Part shown: positions 26,701 to 40,800 of the stretch, one piece after another | Position numbering within the stretch: the first letter of the stretch is position 1 | How the letters are laid out: every line of letters begins with the position of its first letter | Assembly: GCA_037954235.1 (NCBI GenBank) | Contig: JBBMOA010000013.1 | Location: 20,747,001 to 20,811,000, forward strand | Reading direction: 5' to 3' | DNA: 64,000 nucleotides | Origin: Aulostomus chinensis | Taxonomy: Eukaryota; Chordata; Actinopteri; Syngnathiformes; Aulostomidae | Translations under genes and position numbers: made by a program | The notes under the pieces: model-generated | Seen by the model: only the letters and a program-made list of their open reading frames with translations | Told to the model about the DNA's origin: nothing | The model's database searches: none

Positions 26701-29700
26701 GTGATTGCAAATCTTCTCATGTGGAAGGTCCCCTGCATTGCAGCATTCACTTCTTCAACACAGATGAGTGTTGACTGATCTAATCTCCAACAGATCAGGC
26801 TTCTCATCCATGATGAATGTGATTACCCGGGTCCATGAGGAGGGAACCAGCTAATCAGCAGAACATCGAGGATGCTGTATTTCTGGATCTGGATTAGCTT
26901 GAAAAGCCTCGCAGTCACTGTAACCGACGACTCCCTCTGCCTTCAGAATTGATACTTGAGAGGGAACATGAGACGGCCCTCGTTTTGATACCTGAGGCCC
27001 CGAGTGGAGGATGTGAAGTGTGGTCTTATTCAAGACTGAGCTCTGATTTGACGTGATGGATGTCTGTGGGAGAACACGGAACGATACCGCAATGCAACCC
27101 CAAGAAATCAGGTTTCTCTGTGGACTTGCTGGTCCCACTCTGAGCTTCGCAATTTGGGAATTTCATGGTGTAACGCCTTCAGATTTAGAGGACCCAGCTG
27201 ATGTTATTAAGCATGCAGTGTTAATATTCACAGTTATTTGTTTTTTTATTTAGTCTTACTCCTGTGTCAAATGTACTTGTCAGTTATTTATTCATTCTCA
27301 TCTCGTTCACATAGTCTATCGATCTAAAAATCTCAGCATTTAAGTCTTGTTTTCACCAAGTAGTCGTTTTACTCAGTGAAATGTCTCTTCAGGTTTTTGT
27401 GCAGTGGATTTTGATTTTGTTTTAGTCACATTTTGGTTATTAGACCTTTTTTTTGTTAACTTGGTCTCATTGTAGTCAACTACATCTCTCGAAACCTTCA
27501 TCTCATTTTGGTCTGTTTGATTATTGTTGGACTAAGTCTGGTTTTTAGTTGGCAAAATTTGAAAGGGCACATTTTCTTATTCGTTTTCATCTATGAAAGT
27601 AACACTCATTTATTCAACAATTGTTAGTGGGAAGAGTTGCAATTTGAACACAGATTAAAGAGAATACATCATATTTCTTCTGGCAAAAAAAAAAAAAAAA
27701 AAGCAAGTGTTATCTTCCTGTTGTGAAAGCTCCTTGTATTCCTACAGTACTCAACAAACTTTCAGCTGATCGCGTCCAAGGTCTCCACCACCTCACCTGT
27801 GAATGTAGGGTTAAAGCAGAAACACTGACGTGAAGTTTCATTCCTTGACCTTCAGAGTTGGCAGATAAAATTAATTTTTGAGCTGGACAGAAACTGAAAA
27901 GGTGGAGCTGTAAAAGCCTGCAACAGCAAGAAAAAGCTTTGTTGGCAGATGCAACAAAAATTAACTGACCTTTTTTGGGTAGCGAAAACGGCTGATGGTG
28001 GTGATGGCGATTATGAGGAGAGCAGTGAGGACAGAAAAAAAAAGTAGTAGTGCGGCAGAAGGTCAGTGTTTTATGTTCTAATTTAGAGAAAGAAGCTTTT
28101 GTTTTATCACTGGAATTATCCGTTAACTTGTAATTTGTAAAGTTGGTGATAACTCCCAGCATTTTTGTTGGAACGAATGTCAGCTACTTGCTGTGCTACT
28201 GAAGACCACCGTTCATCACATTAGCTGGTTCTATGCAAATTAACCTGATAGAAGATATAAATAAGCTATTCTCAACTGCCTGATAAAATGGTTATACATG
28301 ATATACAATCTACGATAGCATTAGTGCGTCTTCTCAGTGAATGCATTTTTATGCAAATCAAGCAAGCAGGTGAACCGGCGGCGGAGAGAGATGGAGGACG
28401 GAAGGCAGCTTACGCAGGATATGTGCGAGTTGAGCTGCTGGCAGATTGAGTAATTTCTTGTTCAAATTCTAACTCGATGACTGTGTCCCTCTGAGTAACT
28501 GTGAAAAGGAAACTTCAAGGCTGATCATTTTAAAATGCAGACAGAAAACCCGAGGACAGAGAGGAGAGGAGGGTGGATGAGGGGGTTCTGTGTTGAGAAA
28601 TGCAGAGTGAATTCAAAAGCAGCGTTATATTGTGTAGAACATTATGGTGATTTCAATAATTTGTTAAATTTATTCATATATAAGGAGGAGCATAACACTA
28701 AGCATACTGAAAATACAATGCAATCCTTGAAAATAACCACATAGTTGAATGTGTGATAAACTGAAGTCTTTAAGGTCTATTTCTTTATATTCTATTTACT
28801 CACTCGACTCATTACAGGTCTGAAGAGACTGGATTTGGTGGCTGTGTACAAGGTTTTTCATTATTTTTGGACCTACAGTAAGTGTATGATTTGCATTTGA
28901 GGGAATGTGGATAATGTTTTTCCAGATATTATCAAGTGCAGACGACGAATAAACTGTGCTTTTATTTTGACACACCAGACACCTTAGACAAATATCGAGG
29001 CTGTTCTTAAACGAAGACAACTGCTGCTCCTATGTCCTGCCCGCTCCCACAGGACCGCTGCGTAGCCATCCACCAGCTTGCTACACAAGTCAGCACATCC
29101 ATCACAGACACTGGCTCACCCCTTTTTATGGTTGGAGGGTCGCTAAAGGGAGGAGGCTTCCACCCTTGAAGGACTGTTATTCAGAAGATTAACTACATTT
29201 ACTCACACCCAACTAAACATTAGGTGCCGCCATGTCATCCGAGAACAAACAAGAAGCAGGAACCCACGCATGGGGAGAGCCATCACATCACATATGGGAG
29301 CGGACGTTCGCAGACTCTAAAAATACGAGGACATCCTACCTTTCAATGCGTCTGTTTACATTAGAACAGACAGGGACAAACATGACGCCAATAGAAACTC
29401 TTTGGAAAGAGCAGCACTTTGAAACAAAACACTTAGCAGGTGATTGGATGAACCATCTGTCTATCAGGCCCCAAATTCAACCAATCAGATGAATGAACTG
29501 GCACAGGAGCTGAGGTCAGTTCGTAGAAGAGCTAACAGACTTGCTGTCCTCACACTTAAACCACACCCTTACCTCCTCAAAGGAGGCTGATCTGTCCAAA
29601 CTAGGGATGGCTCAATACCGTGTTTTATGTCTGACACTGATAGCTCAGCACTGAGTATCTGATGGGACTGATACTACCTTCTCTCTGGGTTACTCCTGAC

Positions 29701-31821
29701 TCTTCTCTCTTCAAAACAGGTGACAACATGAGCATGTACGTAAGGGGATTTGGGCTAATGGATCCGACTGGATGATATTCATATCCTTTTCCAATTTCTG
29801 ATGCGGTGACTTGAGCCAGTATCGAGCCGATATTGGGTCGGCATCCTTGGTCCAGACCACAGGGGGGCTCAGACACAGACGCAAAACTTGCAGTCTGACA
29901 AGATGGCCTCTCAGGTAATCTTGTGATTTTGCCATGGTTCCAAATGACCTTTTTCTTCACGAGCAGTTACATTTTTAACCACTCACTCACTTGTGTCAAC
30001 CAGCAGCATGTCACTGCATGTGGGGGAAAAAAACAAAAACAAAACGAAACACAACAAGATCTACAATATTTAAGCGTGATTATTTATGTAAATGGGACAT
30101 GACTTGAATATTGAAAGTACTTGAAGAAAAAGGGTGACATCCTCTCTTCCTCTCTGTCATATGAGAGACTATGAGATGGAGATAAAGCCTTTCCAGCCCA
30201 GAGACTCAACTACCCTAAATCCCCATGGGCACGGGGAGGAGAAGCACGAGCACAGTCATGCCCATTTAGGAAAAAAATGGAATTACCGCCTCGTCGCGTA
30301 TGTCTCTGCCAATAAAGGCCTGGAAAGTGTTTTTGTAGAACATTGTGATGTCACAGTCATCACTTCGTGATTTTGACTTATTAGACATTTGAGTTATATT
30401 TCTTCATAATCAGCAAATCTATTCCTGGATTACATCCAGAGCTATGTTTTGTGAGGTCACAGCGACCTCTAATCAGTTCATCCTAGAGAGCGATTGTGCC
30501 AGATCCCCTCAAGGCGTTGCTGCGATATTGTACTCACAACAATGGGAGGGATGGATGGACAAGTCAAAAACATCATGCCTCGGGCCTTGGCTGTCGCCGT
30601 CGCACAGACATAACAGAAATGATACTCCACCACTTTAGCGCTGATAGACGAGTGGGAGGAAGCAGCGGCAAGGTGAAAGAGGATTGACGTCTGAATGGGG
30701 GAGGGTCTGACTGAAGAAAATGGAAATGGAAGCAGGAAGAAAAGAGATGATGAGGATGCACACTGACAGTGAGGTTATTCACACTGAGAAGATGGAAGAA
30801 GGGGAGAGAGCTTGAGAGCTGGGGGAGGGCTACAAGGTTGTTAATGCTCAGCTAAAGGTCAGTCGGAGGTGATGCTGCACATGGTGTCAGGTTGTGTGTG
30901 CAGCTGGAGGGTAATGACTACCTCCAATAGATGCCATATGCATCCTGGTCACATGAATGCCAGAACTCTCATTATAATATTAGCTCTTAGCCAGCACTGC
31001 AGCCAGTATCAATACATGTGTCCCTTTGTTCTTCACAGAGTAAAACTCTCCCAACTCTCACCTGCATTCCTAAAACATCTATCACTGCATCAGAGCACAT
31101 CTATGTGTCACTGACACTGGTACATTTTTAGGCTCACTGTTGATATGTTGACTTGAACATAAATGCAGTACTTTGACCTCCATCAGGATATGAACATGTG
31201 TAATTAACACATCTCAAGACAGCTGGAATTAAGACACGTAGTATATATATATGCTAGCAATGCATTCACTCCGTACGTGAATCCTTCCCTGCCCACGTAA
31301 GCCACTGCGCATTCATTCAAGTAAAGTTAGCGTTGTGACGATGAACGCCGAGGTAAATGTGGGATCAAGACAAAGAGCTTGTGGTTAAAACTAACAGCTT
31401 ATCTGTTGTATACATTTGGATAGAAGAGAAGCGTCACGGCACCAGAAAGACTTTATTAAGGTCCTCCTTTCATTCCCTTATCAAGCCTATTGGAAGGCAA
31501 CAGAGCTGCTTTCAAAAGATGCAAAAACTGACCATATTCAAACAATACCACTTCATTTCAAGCAACAGAAAGATCCACTGGCCTTCCTCTGCTCGAGAAC
31601 CTGATGTGACAAGTAACCTGCCAACCAGCCAATTTCCAGAAATTTGAAAATAAAATTCACTTAAAGTTGGTGACTGGTACCTATTCTAGAAAACGACTTT
31701 GGCAAAAAGCCCAACAAGGCATTATATCCATCTGTCTGTTGGCTGCTTTCTGCAGCAGCAGCTTGCAGAGGTAGAAGATTTGCAGACATATTCCAGATCC
31801 TCTACAGCACTTCCCTCCAGC

Positions 31822-31853
<32 letters not shown>

Positions 31854-34800
31854 CAGAAAAGAAAGTTTACTTGTGCGCAGCATTCATTATTCTTAATCTG
31901 GTTTCTATCCTGAAACCAACTTGACCTGGGGGACGCTACTTGGAACTGTTGGTCCAAATAACAAATCTCCAAGGGTAGCATAACACAAAACTCATCCAAC
32001 GCAATAAGGTGGCTATTCACTCAGCGTATGATCCATCCCTGATGGATTAAGAGTACAATCCAAGTACCTAAAGGCTGTTTCCTCAGATGTTTGCCTATTC
32101 AAAATACCTGCCTCAGAGATCAACTGCCTTTTGTGATAGAGATACATTACTGACAGAGATGAGGATCAAAAAGTGATTGAGGAGTAACTGGGACAGACTA
32201 GAAAGGTAGACAGAAGTAGAAAGCAAATATGAAAAGGAAGAAAAAGGTCCAAAATCCCTGATAGGGAATGAATAACTCAAACATCACATGTCAACTTTCC
32301 ACTTCATGTCTGATTTCCAGGAAAACATATAAGAAAAAGCTCAACCTTGCATCACAGATGGTGAAAGTTGGGTAATTTGCAAAGCTGATCCCTCTTTCAG
32401 CCTCCAGGTAAGTATACAGAGTGCCTCATTCATTTCCTTTGCTTAGCTGCAAGGTGAAGTTTAAACTTTTAATCAGCTTTTCCCCCCTGTAACATATTGT
32501 GACACCAGGTAAAAGTACACACCAAAAATATACAAGGATATTTTAAAGAGATTGTAAATTCTCAGGTACTACAAGGTAATGGGCTTTTGTGTTATTTCCC
32601 CTCGTTGATGACAGATACAACTTCAGAAATGGATGCTTTCAGAGTGGTGTGCTTCTTTTGTGCAGTGGTTATTGAGAAGATGGTGCAGAAGAGGGCGGCA
32701 AGTGTTCGACATCAGGACTTACTGGGGTTGGGGGGGAAGAGGGTGCAGCTCTTGCAGTGGATGATCTCCTTGACAACCGGTAGATCCTGTGAGAGGGGTG
32801 CAGGTACCATACCTAGGCCAGGCATCATGGGATTCATAGGTGTGATTCCAGCCATCATTCCAAGGCTGGGGTCAAAATCTGAAGTCAGGAGAGAAATATA
32901 AATCAGATCTCACAGCTAGAACAAGTAGTAACACTTACACATAGTGACATTTAATCAGTCGTTCCAACAGTCAGGTATCAGTTCAGCCCATCTGGAATCT
33001 TTTAATTTCCCTTTCACGTTGTGTACTTGTTCCCCCAGCGATTCGTCTGTCAGCAACTGTGACATGCAGGCAGCTTACACATAGTGGCACCCATTCATGA
33101 TTAAATCATCTTGTAAACAACATGCATAATTAAAACGTTTTAGTGAGTCACTGCCTCTGTCATTCCCACTGACAATGACCTAAAAGTCTCATCCAGACAA
33201 AAAAAAAAAGTGCATTTCGTCTTGTTCCAGCAGTAGAATGGTTGAGCTTTCCTGCGTAGAGCGACGCATGTGCGCACACTGGTAGGCTGTTTACACATTC
33301 ACTGCTCAAAGTGTGAATGTTCTCTGTGCTCAGTGAAAAGCTGCTATTTTTTTTGGGAGGCGGGCCGAAGAGCAGGATTTATGACATCACAAATACGAAG
33401 CTAATACAGGTCAAACACATGGGATGTGAAGCCTTGATTCACAACCATGACAATGACATTGTGTGGCCAGCAGTTCAAGGTTATGATTTGCAGCACCAAC
33501 GCAATTTCATATCATCTAAAACAACTAAAATATACAAGAAGAGTCTGCACTCTGTGGCTCCCTTTCTTGGCATCCACATTGGTGCGTCTGTAAGTGATGT
33601 TTCCAGGTATATACCCCTTTTCCGGATCCTTTTTAAAGCTGTTTTATCATCGGCTGGTCCAGCATCTGCCTTATAGTTTTTTTCTTTTAAATTACTGCAC
33701 TATTTTCATCAGATTTTCATGTGGATTATAATAAATTTCATCAATTTTTTCTTCTTCAAGAAAGACTATTTTCGTCTATTTTAACATCTGTAAAACATCG
33801 CCATCACACAGCTGAGTCTCACAACCAAAGATGGATTTATTTGCAGTATTGATTTGGACTGAAGCTGCGAGGACACGTGCACACCTACACACAAGCGCCA
33901 GCATCCCAGAGCCACATGTGCTTTTATGGTAGGTGAGCGCAAAACCCAGAATGGAGGTTTTTGAAATGTAAATGACATTGCCCTGCAGTATGTGCCACCA
34001 CATCACCTGAAGAGGATTTGGAGTTGACAATTATATGCTTCATGGGTGTTTATGCACCTGTCCCATCAGAAGCAGAGTTACCAGAAACAAATCCCTTACT
34101 AGAGATTATACACATGTTTTAATGTACTGGACATTCAACATAATCACTATGACATACTGGAGTGGCTGTACACGCTCGTCACAGAAGGTGTTAGTTTTTG
34201 CAATTGAAATCTAATACATTTAAAAAATAAAAGTAATGTCAAGTTATATTTGTTATGCATGAATTTGAAAATGTAAATGTGAAAATCCTACTAAAATGTT
34301 TTGACAGGAGCTCAAACCTGTGAAAGGAAGCTATTTCAAGATATAAAAATAGGACTTTATTCTGGAAAACCTCCAAAACGATGCTGTAAAAATGCATGAA
34401 TTAGTGTCTAGCTACTGTAGAGCAAAAATACATCAGTTCCTCTTAGGATTCCTTTCCCTGTATTTCTTCAGAATCCATCAGATGACACAATATTACATTT
34501 AATCAGATGAAAAACAGCCCTCTGGTACTTCTCAAATTTCCGATGACACTGTCAGTGTAAATGTGACAAATGTGAATCTCACTCATTTGCTCTCTGGGCC
34601 TTGTTTGGATCGACGGTGAGAACTGAGAATCTCTCAGAGCAAAATCAAGGGAATAACTGGAAATTTACTGTATAATGTTCAATAATCTTGATTCATACAG
34701 TGGTTAGGTCATACTCTAATACTGCTGAAACAATGAAAATCCAGAGTATTTCTGAAGATGAAGTGTAACTTACTCTCCCACGAAAGTTCTTCCACAGGCG

Positions 34801-37800
34801 AAACAAAATCATTGACTTCCTTCCCGCAACGCAAAGTCGTAAAGGAGGGGGATGCTAGCACTCTATAGGCTATGGGCTCAGCCGGGGACTCGTGAATATC
34901 CCCACATATACACACATTTCACCCTGGGCGACTCAAGCCCCCCTCTTCTGCATGAGTTCTGGGAGTGGTTTATGTCTCCAGAACCAGTCTGATCTACCGG
35001 TGCACGCCTCGGTCCCGCCTACAGCCTGACACCCGTTTGGCAACATAAACAATCCCAATGCGTTTCTCCACGTCACTTTTGTGGGTCATGGTTCAGCTCT
35101 CCTCCCAGACCTCCCTCCAGGAGAAAGCCCCAGTTCTCTTCATCAGGATATCAGATGAATCCAATTTTAATATATTCATTCTAGGACATCCCATTTGGAC
35201 AACTTTCTTGAATCCTTAAAACTTATTAGATGCTTCAGGATCTAATAAGGAGTACTACATATCCAGTTCTCGGGTATCATTAAACTAGGACAGGACTGAA
35301 AACGCCAAAGGTCTGATCTAATGAAAGTAAGAAGGTGAAAGCCAAAACTAGGAGATTGAGAGCATTGGAGAAAACACTGGGAAAAAAAAGTCTGTTTAAA
35401 TGTAAGTTTGGATGAATTTTTTGTTTTTAACTCAAAAATCTGATTGAAGTCATTTTAGCCTGGAAATTCCAATTAAATATCAATAATGTCAGTATCAATA
35501 CCTAATGTTCCATTTCAAATCAGACTATTCCTATCTTTAAATATCAATTAGTTTAAATTATTGTTCTCTGGTGTTAACTGTTAAGTGGAGATAAATACTT
35601 TTAATTCTACGCTGAAGAGAGGAGGGAGAAAATACAGAAATTAAAGGCTGGAAACAGGTCCCTAGACCCAGAGTGTAATAAATAGGTTATACTGATAAAA
35701 CCAGCTGAAAAAAATTAGAGTGCTAGAGGTTAGGAAAGCGAGGCAGAATATATTAAATTAGACAAATGGACATTAGTGAGGCTCACTTTGTCTATCGATG
35801 ACCTCAGCACTGGCCGCTAAACAAAGTGTCAAAATGAGAAGGAAGCTGGCGATAAGAAGGATCCTAAATGCCAGGTGACTGATGACTTCTTTAGCGAGGA
35901 AAATTGGAAGATAAGAGAGCAAATGGAAGATGGAGCTGTGGTACAATCGCTACTTGATTTCTAAACTCCACAGAAAAACGATTCATGCTGCTTCCCAAAC
36001 ACCGGAGTCCTAGCGCACTGAGAAGAAAGCTATTTTGGAACACTGGCAAAGAAACAGCCAAAGTAGATTAGAATTATCATCCAACACTGAAAAGAGATTA
36101 TAAATTGCAGAATTTCTCTCCACTGTCAGATAAAAAGTACAGACGGATCCTAATCAAATACAAATTCAGAGACGACAAGCTGGCGGTAAAAAAAAGGAAG
36201 ACAGAAACATGGGAAAGCTTAACAGGAACAGAAATAATGGTAACCGTCCAACAGGTGACGACAAGATTAACTTCCTCCTGCATTGTAAAAAAAAAATCAA
36301 AGAAATGAGGAACATTTCAGATTTCAAAGTGCTACGGACTCAAGAGGAAATAGTCATAAAAGAGGACAGGCAGTCAGATATGTACTGTATCAACACGCCA
36401 GAGTCTGAGGGGCGGTATATAAACTCTACTGTATGTATATATCTATCTAGATATTTATCACAAAGCATTTACCCACTGGTTGCTTTGGCAACATGGTGTT
36501 TAAACCTTCGAGCCAATAAAACCCTTTGCATTTAATCAAAAATGACTTAAGCTTCCCGAACACAAGACAGCTTTAGCAATCCTGACAGATTACAAAAAGA
36601 TTGCGAGTATTTTTCTTTCCAACTGAAAAACTGGGGAGCACTACACCACTTGTCGCGGCAGCTCAAGCCAGCTGCAGGTACCTTTTGGTAATGTAACATA
36701 CCGCAGCCAAGGCTAGGCTATGTGCGCTAATGCCTGGTGTGGCAGATATGATGGTAGAGAGATATCAACGACACAGACTGATGGTAGCTTTGCTCCACTG
36801 TTTTCATTGGCTCTTGATGGTAGAGATTTACAGCTGGGTTGGTCTCAGGTACACACGACCCCCTCTGCTCTGACACCCAAATGACTTCAGACTGGTGCAG
36901 ACCAGGATGCCATTGTGAATCTTGTATAAACTCCTGTCTAATAATCCTGAAGTGTGCTTGCAGCTTTAAACAGCACACAGGAGTCAATGTGGACATACAC
37001 GGTAAAATATCTTTAAAAATTAAATTCCAATTCATTTATCTGCCTAGACGGTGCTTCCCTGTTCCAGTGGTATAATTCGTCTACATTCTTGAGAGTTTTC
37101 ATGTTGTATATCAATGCAGAACAGCACACATGGAAAGAACATCTGCTTCCATCAGGTTATGGCTGATAAAATTTCAGTGCGGAGCCGCCCATGTTCCCTC
37201 TGGGCTGTGTGCTCTTGTGTATGAGTGCTGCATTTGTGCTTATGTATTTATCTGTCAATCAACAGCCCGGGACCTGAAGCCAGCACATAGCATAGCTGTG
37301 TGTAATCAAGGAGGTGATTTCATTCCTTCTCAGGAGTTCTTTCATCTCCATTTTCAACACTATACTGTAGCTCAAGGACATGCATTTCATTACCATCATA
37401 CTATTATTTCCTTCTTACTCTTGTGTATTTGGATAAAGGTGCATTTTCTTTTTTTCACTGTGAGTATTTATGGTGCTGAAAAGGATTTATCAATGTCGAT
37501 AGAAGATTTTTGTTTGTTCAGATGCAAATATCTACCCAGCCAATTATGGGTCAGAAAGACAACAATTTTAGATTAATTGAAGTTCAAACCAAGCATCAGA
37601 ATGGAGAAGAAACACTGAAGTGACTTTGAATGGGAGTCTTGTAGGTGCAAAACGGTCTGGTTTGAGTATTAAAGAAAAAGATGATGATGGGGATGGCAGA
37701 GGCCTGAGAAGAATAGCCGGACTAGTCAAAAGTTCAAACCAAGCATCCGAGCGGGGAAGATTGATTTGACTTTGAAAGGAGCAAAGTTGTTGTTGCCAGG

Positions 37801-40800
37801 TGGACTGGTATATCAGAAATAGATGCTCTCCTGGGATTTTAAAGCATAACTGACTCTTGCGTGTACAGAGAAAGGCTAGAATAGTGTGCTGGGTCTTAGG
37901 GAGAAACGCTTTTCATGAGAGAGGTCAGAGGGATGTCCAGATGGGTTGGGACAGGTAGCGAGGCGACAGAAACCCAAACACTTTTAACATCCAGTCTGAA
38001 GGGGAGAAGCTCTACATCTAAAAATCAAAGCTTGAAGCTGATGAGGTACAGTTGTAGAAGATGGTGGCAGAAGTAGTAGAAGGTGACACTCACGCGAGTG
38101 AAGAAGGAAACTAAAGCAACCTTGACATGGATGCAATGCCTTTTCTGATGAGTCTTTTGTGCGGGACAATCCCAATGGCAGGGTCAGATGTTGCAAAAAA
38201 CAAGAAAGGATGATTGTATTCTTCCTGGTATCGACAAGTCCTTTATCAAGACAACCGCCACATCTTCTAAAATGGTAGATGTTCCTGGGCCTTTCAAGAA
38301 GTTCATCAAGTGTATAAAACATTAGAGATTATGAAAAGACCTGTGAAATAATATGTGAGAAATTTTCTTGCTTTCTTTTTGTTTTAGGTATCAAGGTATC
38401 CTAGGAATGAAGTGAAGCATCAGAAGGCTGTGTGCTGGAGAAAAAGTGGGCCTCTCTGAGTCTGAGTAACCTCCACAGAGACATTTAGAGTGGACAAGGG
38501 TCCTCTTAAAGAACAATAGAACAATAAAAATAACCCTCCACCTACATATGACCACACATCTGTCGGATCCTTTCCTACGGGTCTTTTTTTCGCCCTAGTG
38601 ATGGAAAACTGACACTCTCAAACATCTCTACTCACATCTCCTCCTTGTACAGTAACATGCATGAATGATCATGTCCAGCCTAACACATAAAAGTTACCCA
38701 AGAAGGTAATTACACCCTTCCTTCTACCTCTTGTTCATCTCCATCGATTCTGTTTGATCTTAAACAATGTGTTTCCTGCAGGTTTGTTCAATGTAATTAC
38801 CTTTTGAGCTGCCTATCAATCAGAAAGTGCAGAGAAATAAAACAAAGCAATTGTGTGAAGCTCCAAGCTATAATGCTTTTCCTTCTCACTTCTCCACGTC
38901 TTTGTCCTCCCTGATTTCCAGGGTAAATGTCCCTTCTAGCAGTCTGCAGCAGGTAGCGGAGGGAAGAGGACACAGGCACTTGCTTTGAGGCATGCTGGAT
39001 AATATTCTCTAATGAGGCGAGTTCGCGATGGCACCTGGAACCCTACCAGTGGCTGAAATATGTTTCACTCAGTCTCTGCCAGGAGTTGCCCTTCTTTGCA
39101 TCTCTATATGAACATCTTAAGCATCATTTTCTATTTACAGTAACATTTTCTACAGCTTGCAACCAGCAGGAGAGAAATAAAAAAATCTCTCGATTCATCT
39201 CCTTTATCTCCTTATTCCTTTACATCTAAATAAGAATCTACTTGACCTTATGTTGCCTTTCAAAGTCTGTCTTCTTTATCTGAATCCTCCATACCAGAAT
39301 CTCCATAACAAGCTTAGCTTTTAACAATATCTACAATCCAATATATCTTCCATGGCTATGAATAACAGCCACAAATTCCCATTTCAGCACCCAAACATGT
39401 CTGAAGTGAGGAAGTCTCTGCCTCTCTCCTCTGTCCGCCTACTCACAGCCAAAACCTCTGGCGTCTCAGCACTCAGCAGAAAGGGACACCACATCCAGTA
39501 CGAGGATGGGAAAGAGCTTACGGCAAAGGAATGACTTTCAGCTAATGCATCTCCTCATGTTAACCCAGGTGAGCTAATGAGGGAGAAGACCCAAATTCAT
39601 ATCTGGGGCTCTTTTGCCCTCTAAATTAATTTGAGGACCACTGTTTGGATGATTGGATATGAGCCTTATCATATTTCACTGTGTGTTTGCATTCGGTTTA
39701 TTTATTTCTGAGCAGTTTTTCTCACATGAGCTGCAGACTATTTGGAGAATCAAGGCTGAACATTATCTGGAGCTGTTCAATTTAACAAAAGACATCAAAC
39801 AACACTGGAAATACTCCATTTTGTTTGGGTGGGGGATGGTGTCTCGGAAGAGTCTGCAGGAGCAACAACTTCACTCAAAAAGTACGCTTTAGTCACATAA
39901 CTGGTTTGTAATTTGGTCCCCAACAACCAAGTCTCTTGCCATTCCTCAAATTTGTCGTCTGGTTGTGGCCTTCACTGAGCCCCTGAATTTCATCTAGTGT
40001 CTTGCACCTTCCAGTTTATTTTTATTCCTTCCATTTAGCACCAGTCGCATGAAACACCAACACCCCCATTCAATCCATGGAATTCTCTGAATTGTTCTTC
40101 TAAATTCACACATGGGCTCAATGGCACATGACACAGATGATGAACTGAGGAGTCAGCAGGGGTCTGGGTGATGTCCAGGGCTTTTATCAAGGATGGAGGG
40201 AACAGGGACAATCAATTCAATCCATACTTAGAGCCTTACCGACCTACTCATATCGGATATTAGAAAAAAGTTGTCAATACTTCACTAAGCCTCAGAGTAA
40301 GGGAAAGGTTTTATGAGTAAAACGGTCTGACAATAAATACAAAAGCAGCTGTCCTTCGTGCTGTATAATATATACGTATACAGCCATATTCCTGCAACAC
40401 TGCAGTTCATCAACAGACATATAATCATCTACCTTTGGATCTAATACAGCCCTGTTCTGGCACTAAAAGCCTGATGTACGACGACTTGGACTTCTCTCGT
40501 ATAACCCTTGCAGCAAAAGTCAAGGTATGTTCATGATTGCAATGCAAAAGAGGCAGAAGTGCGCATAGTGGTGGAGGAAAGAGTGATAGTGGAGCCTGTT
40601 GGGAGGGGATGAGGACAAGTGAAATGCAGCAGACAAAAGGAGCGGTTGTTTATCCAGGGAACAGTCATCAGTCCCAGGAGCCTGCTTATCTATTCTTCAG
40701 GGTGTGTGTATTTGAGCATAAGTATGTGCATCTAAATTATTTCCGATTAACTTGCAAATACATTTGTGTGAAAAGGATAATAATTTCTTTCTGCTGCAGA

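Larger units (their letters stand above)
25622..32722. other. enox2 intron between exons B and C
   Basis: 7.1 kb intron. Repeats at 29604-29857, 30440-30610 and 31822-31850 are listed separately. 25700-29500 includes AT-rich open frames up to 150 codons without family resemblance, and a poly-A run at 27687-27701. Confidence 0.65.

Noticed and set aside
27710..28162. 150-codon minus frame
   Set aside because: Low-complexity AT-rich translation with no family resemblance.
34709..34915. 68-codon minus frame as a coding first exon
   Set aside because: It begins with GTG and no ATG lies in the frame before the donor at 34774. Beyond that donor the frame runs into intron. Kept only as a possible untranslated exon.
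37130..37576. 148-codon + frame
   Set aside because: No recognisable domain, unusual composition, no splice or promoter context. Expected by chance in 64 kb.
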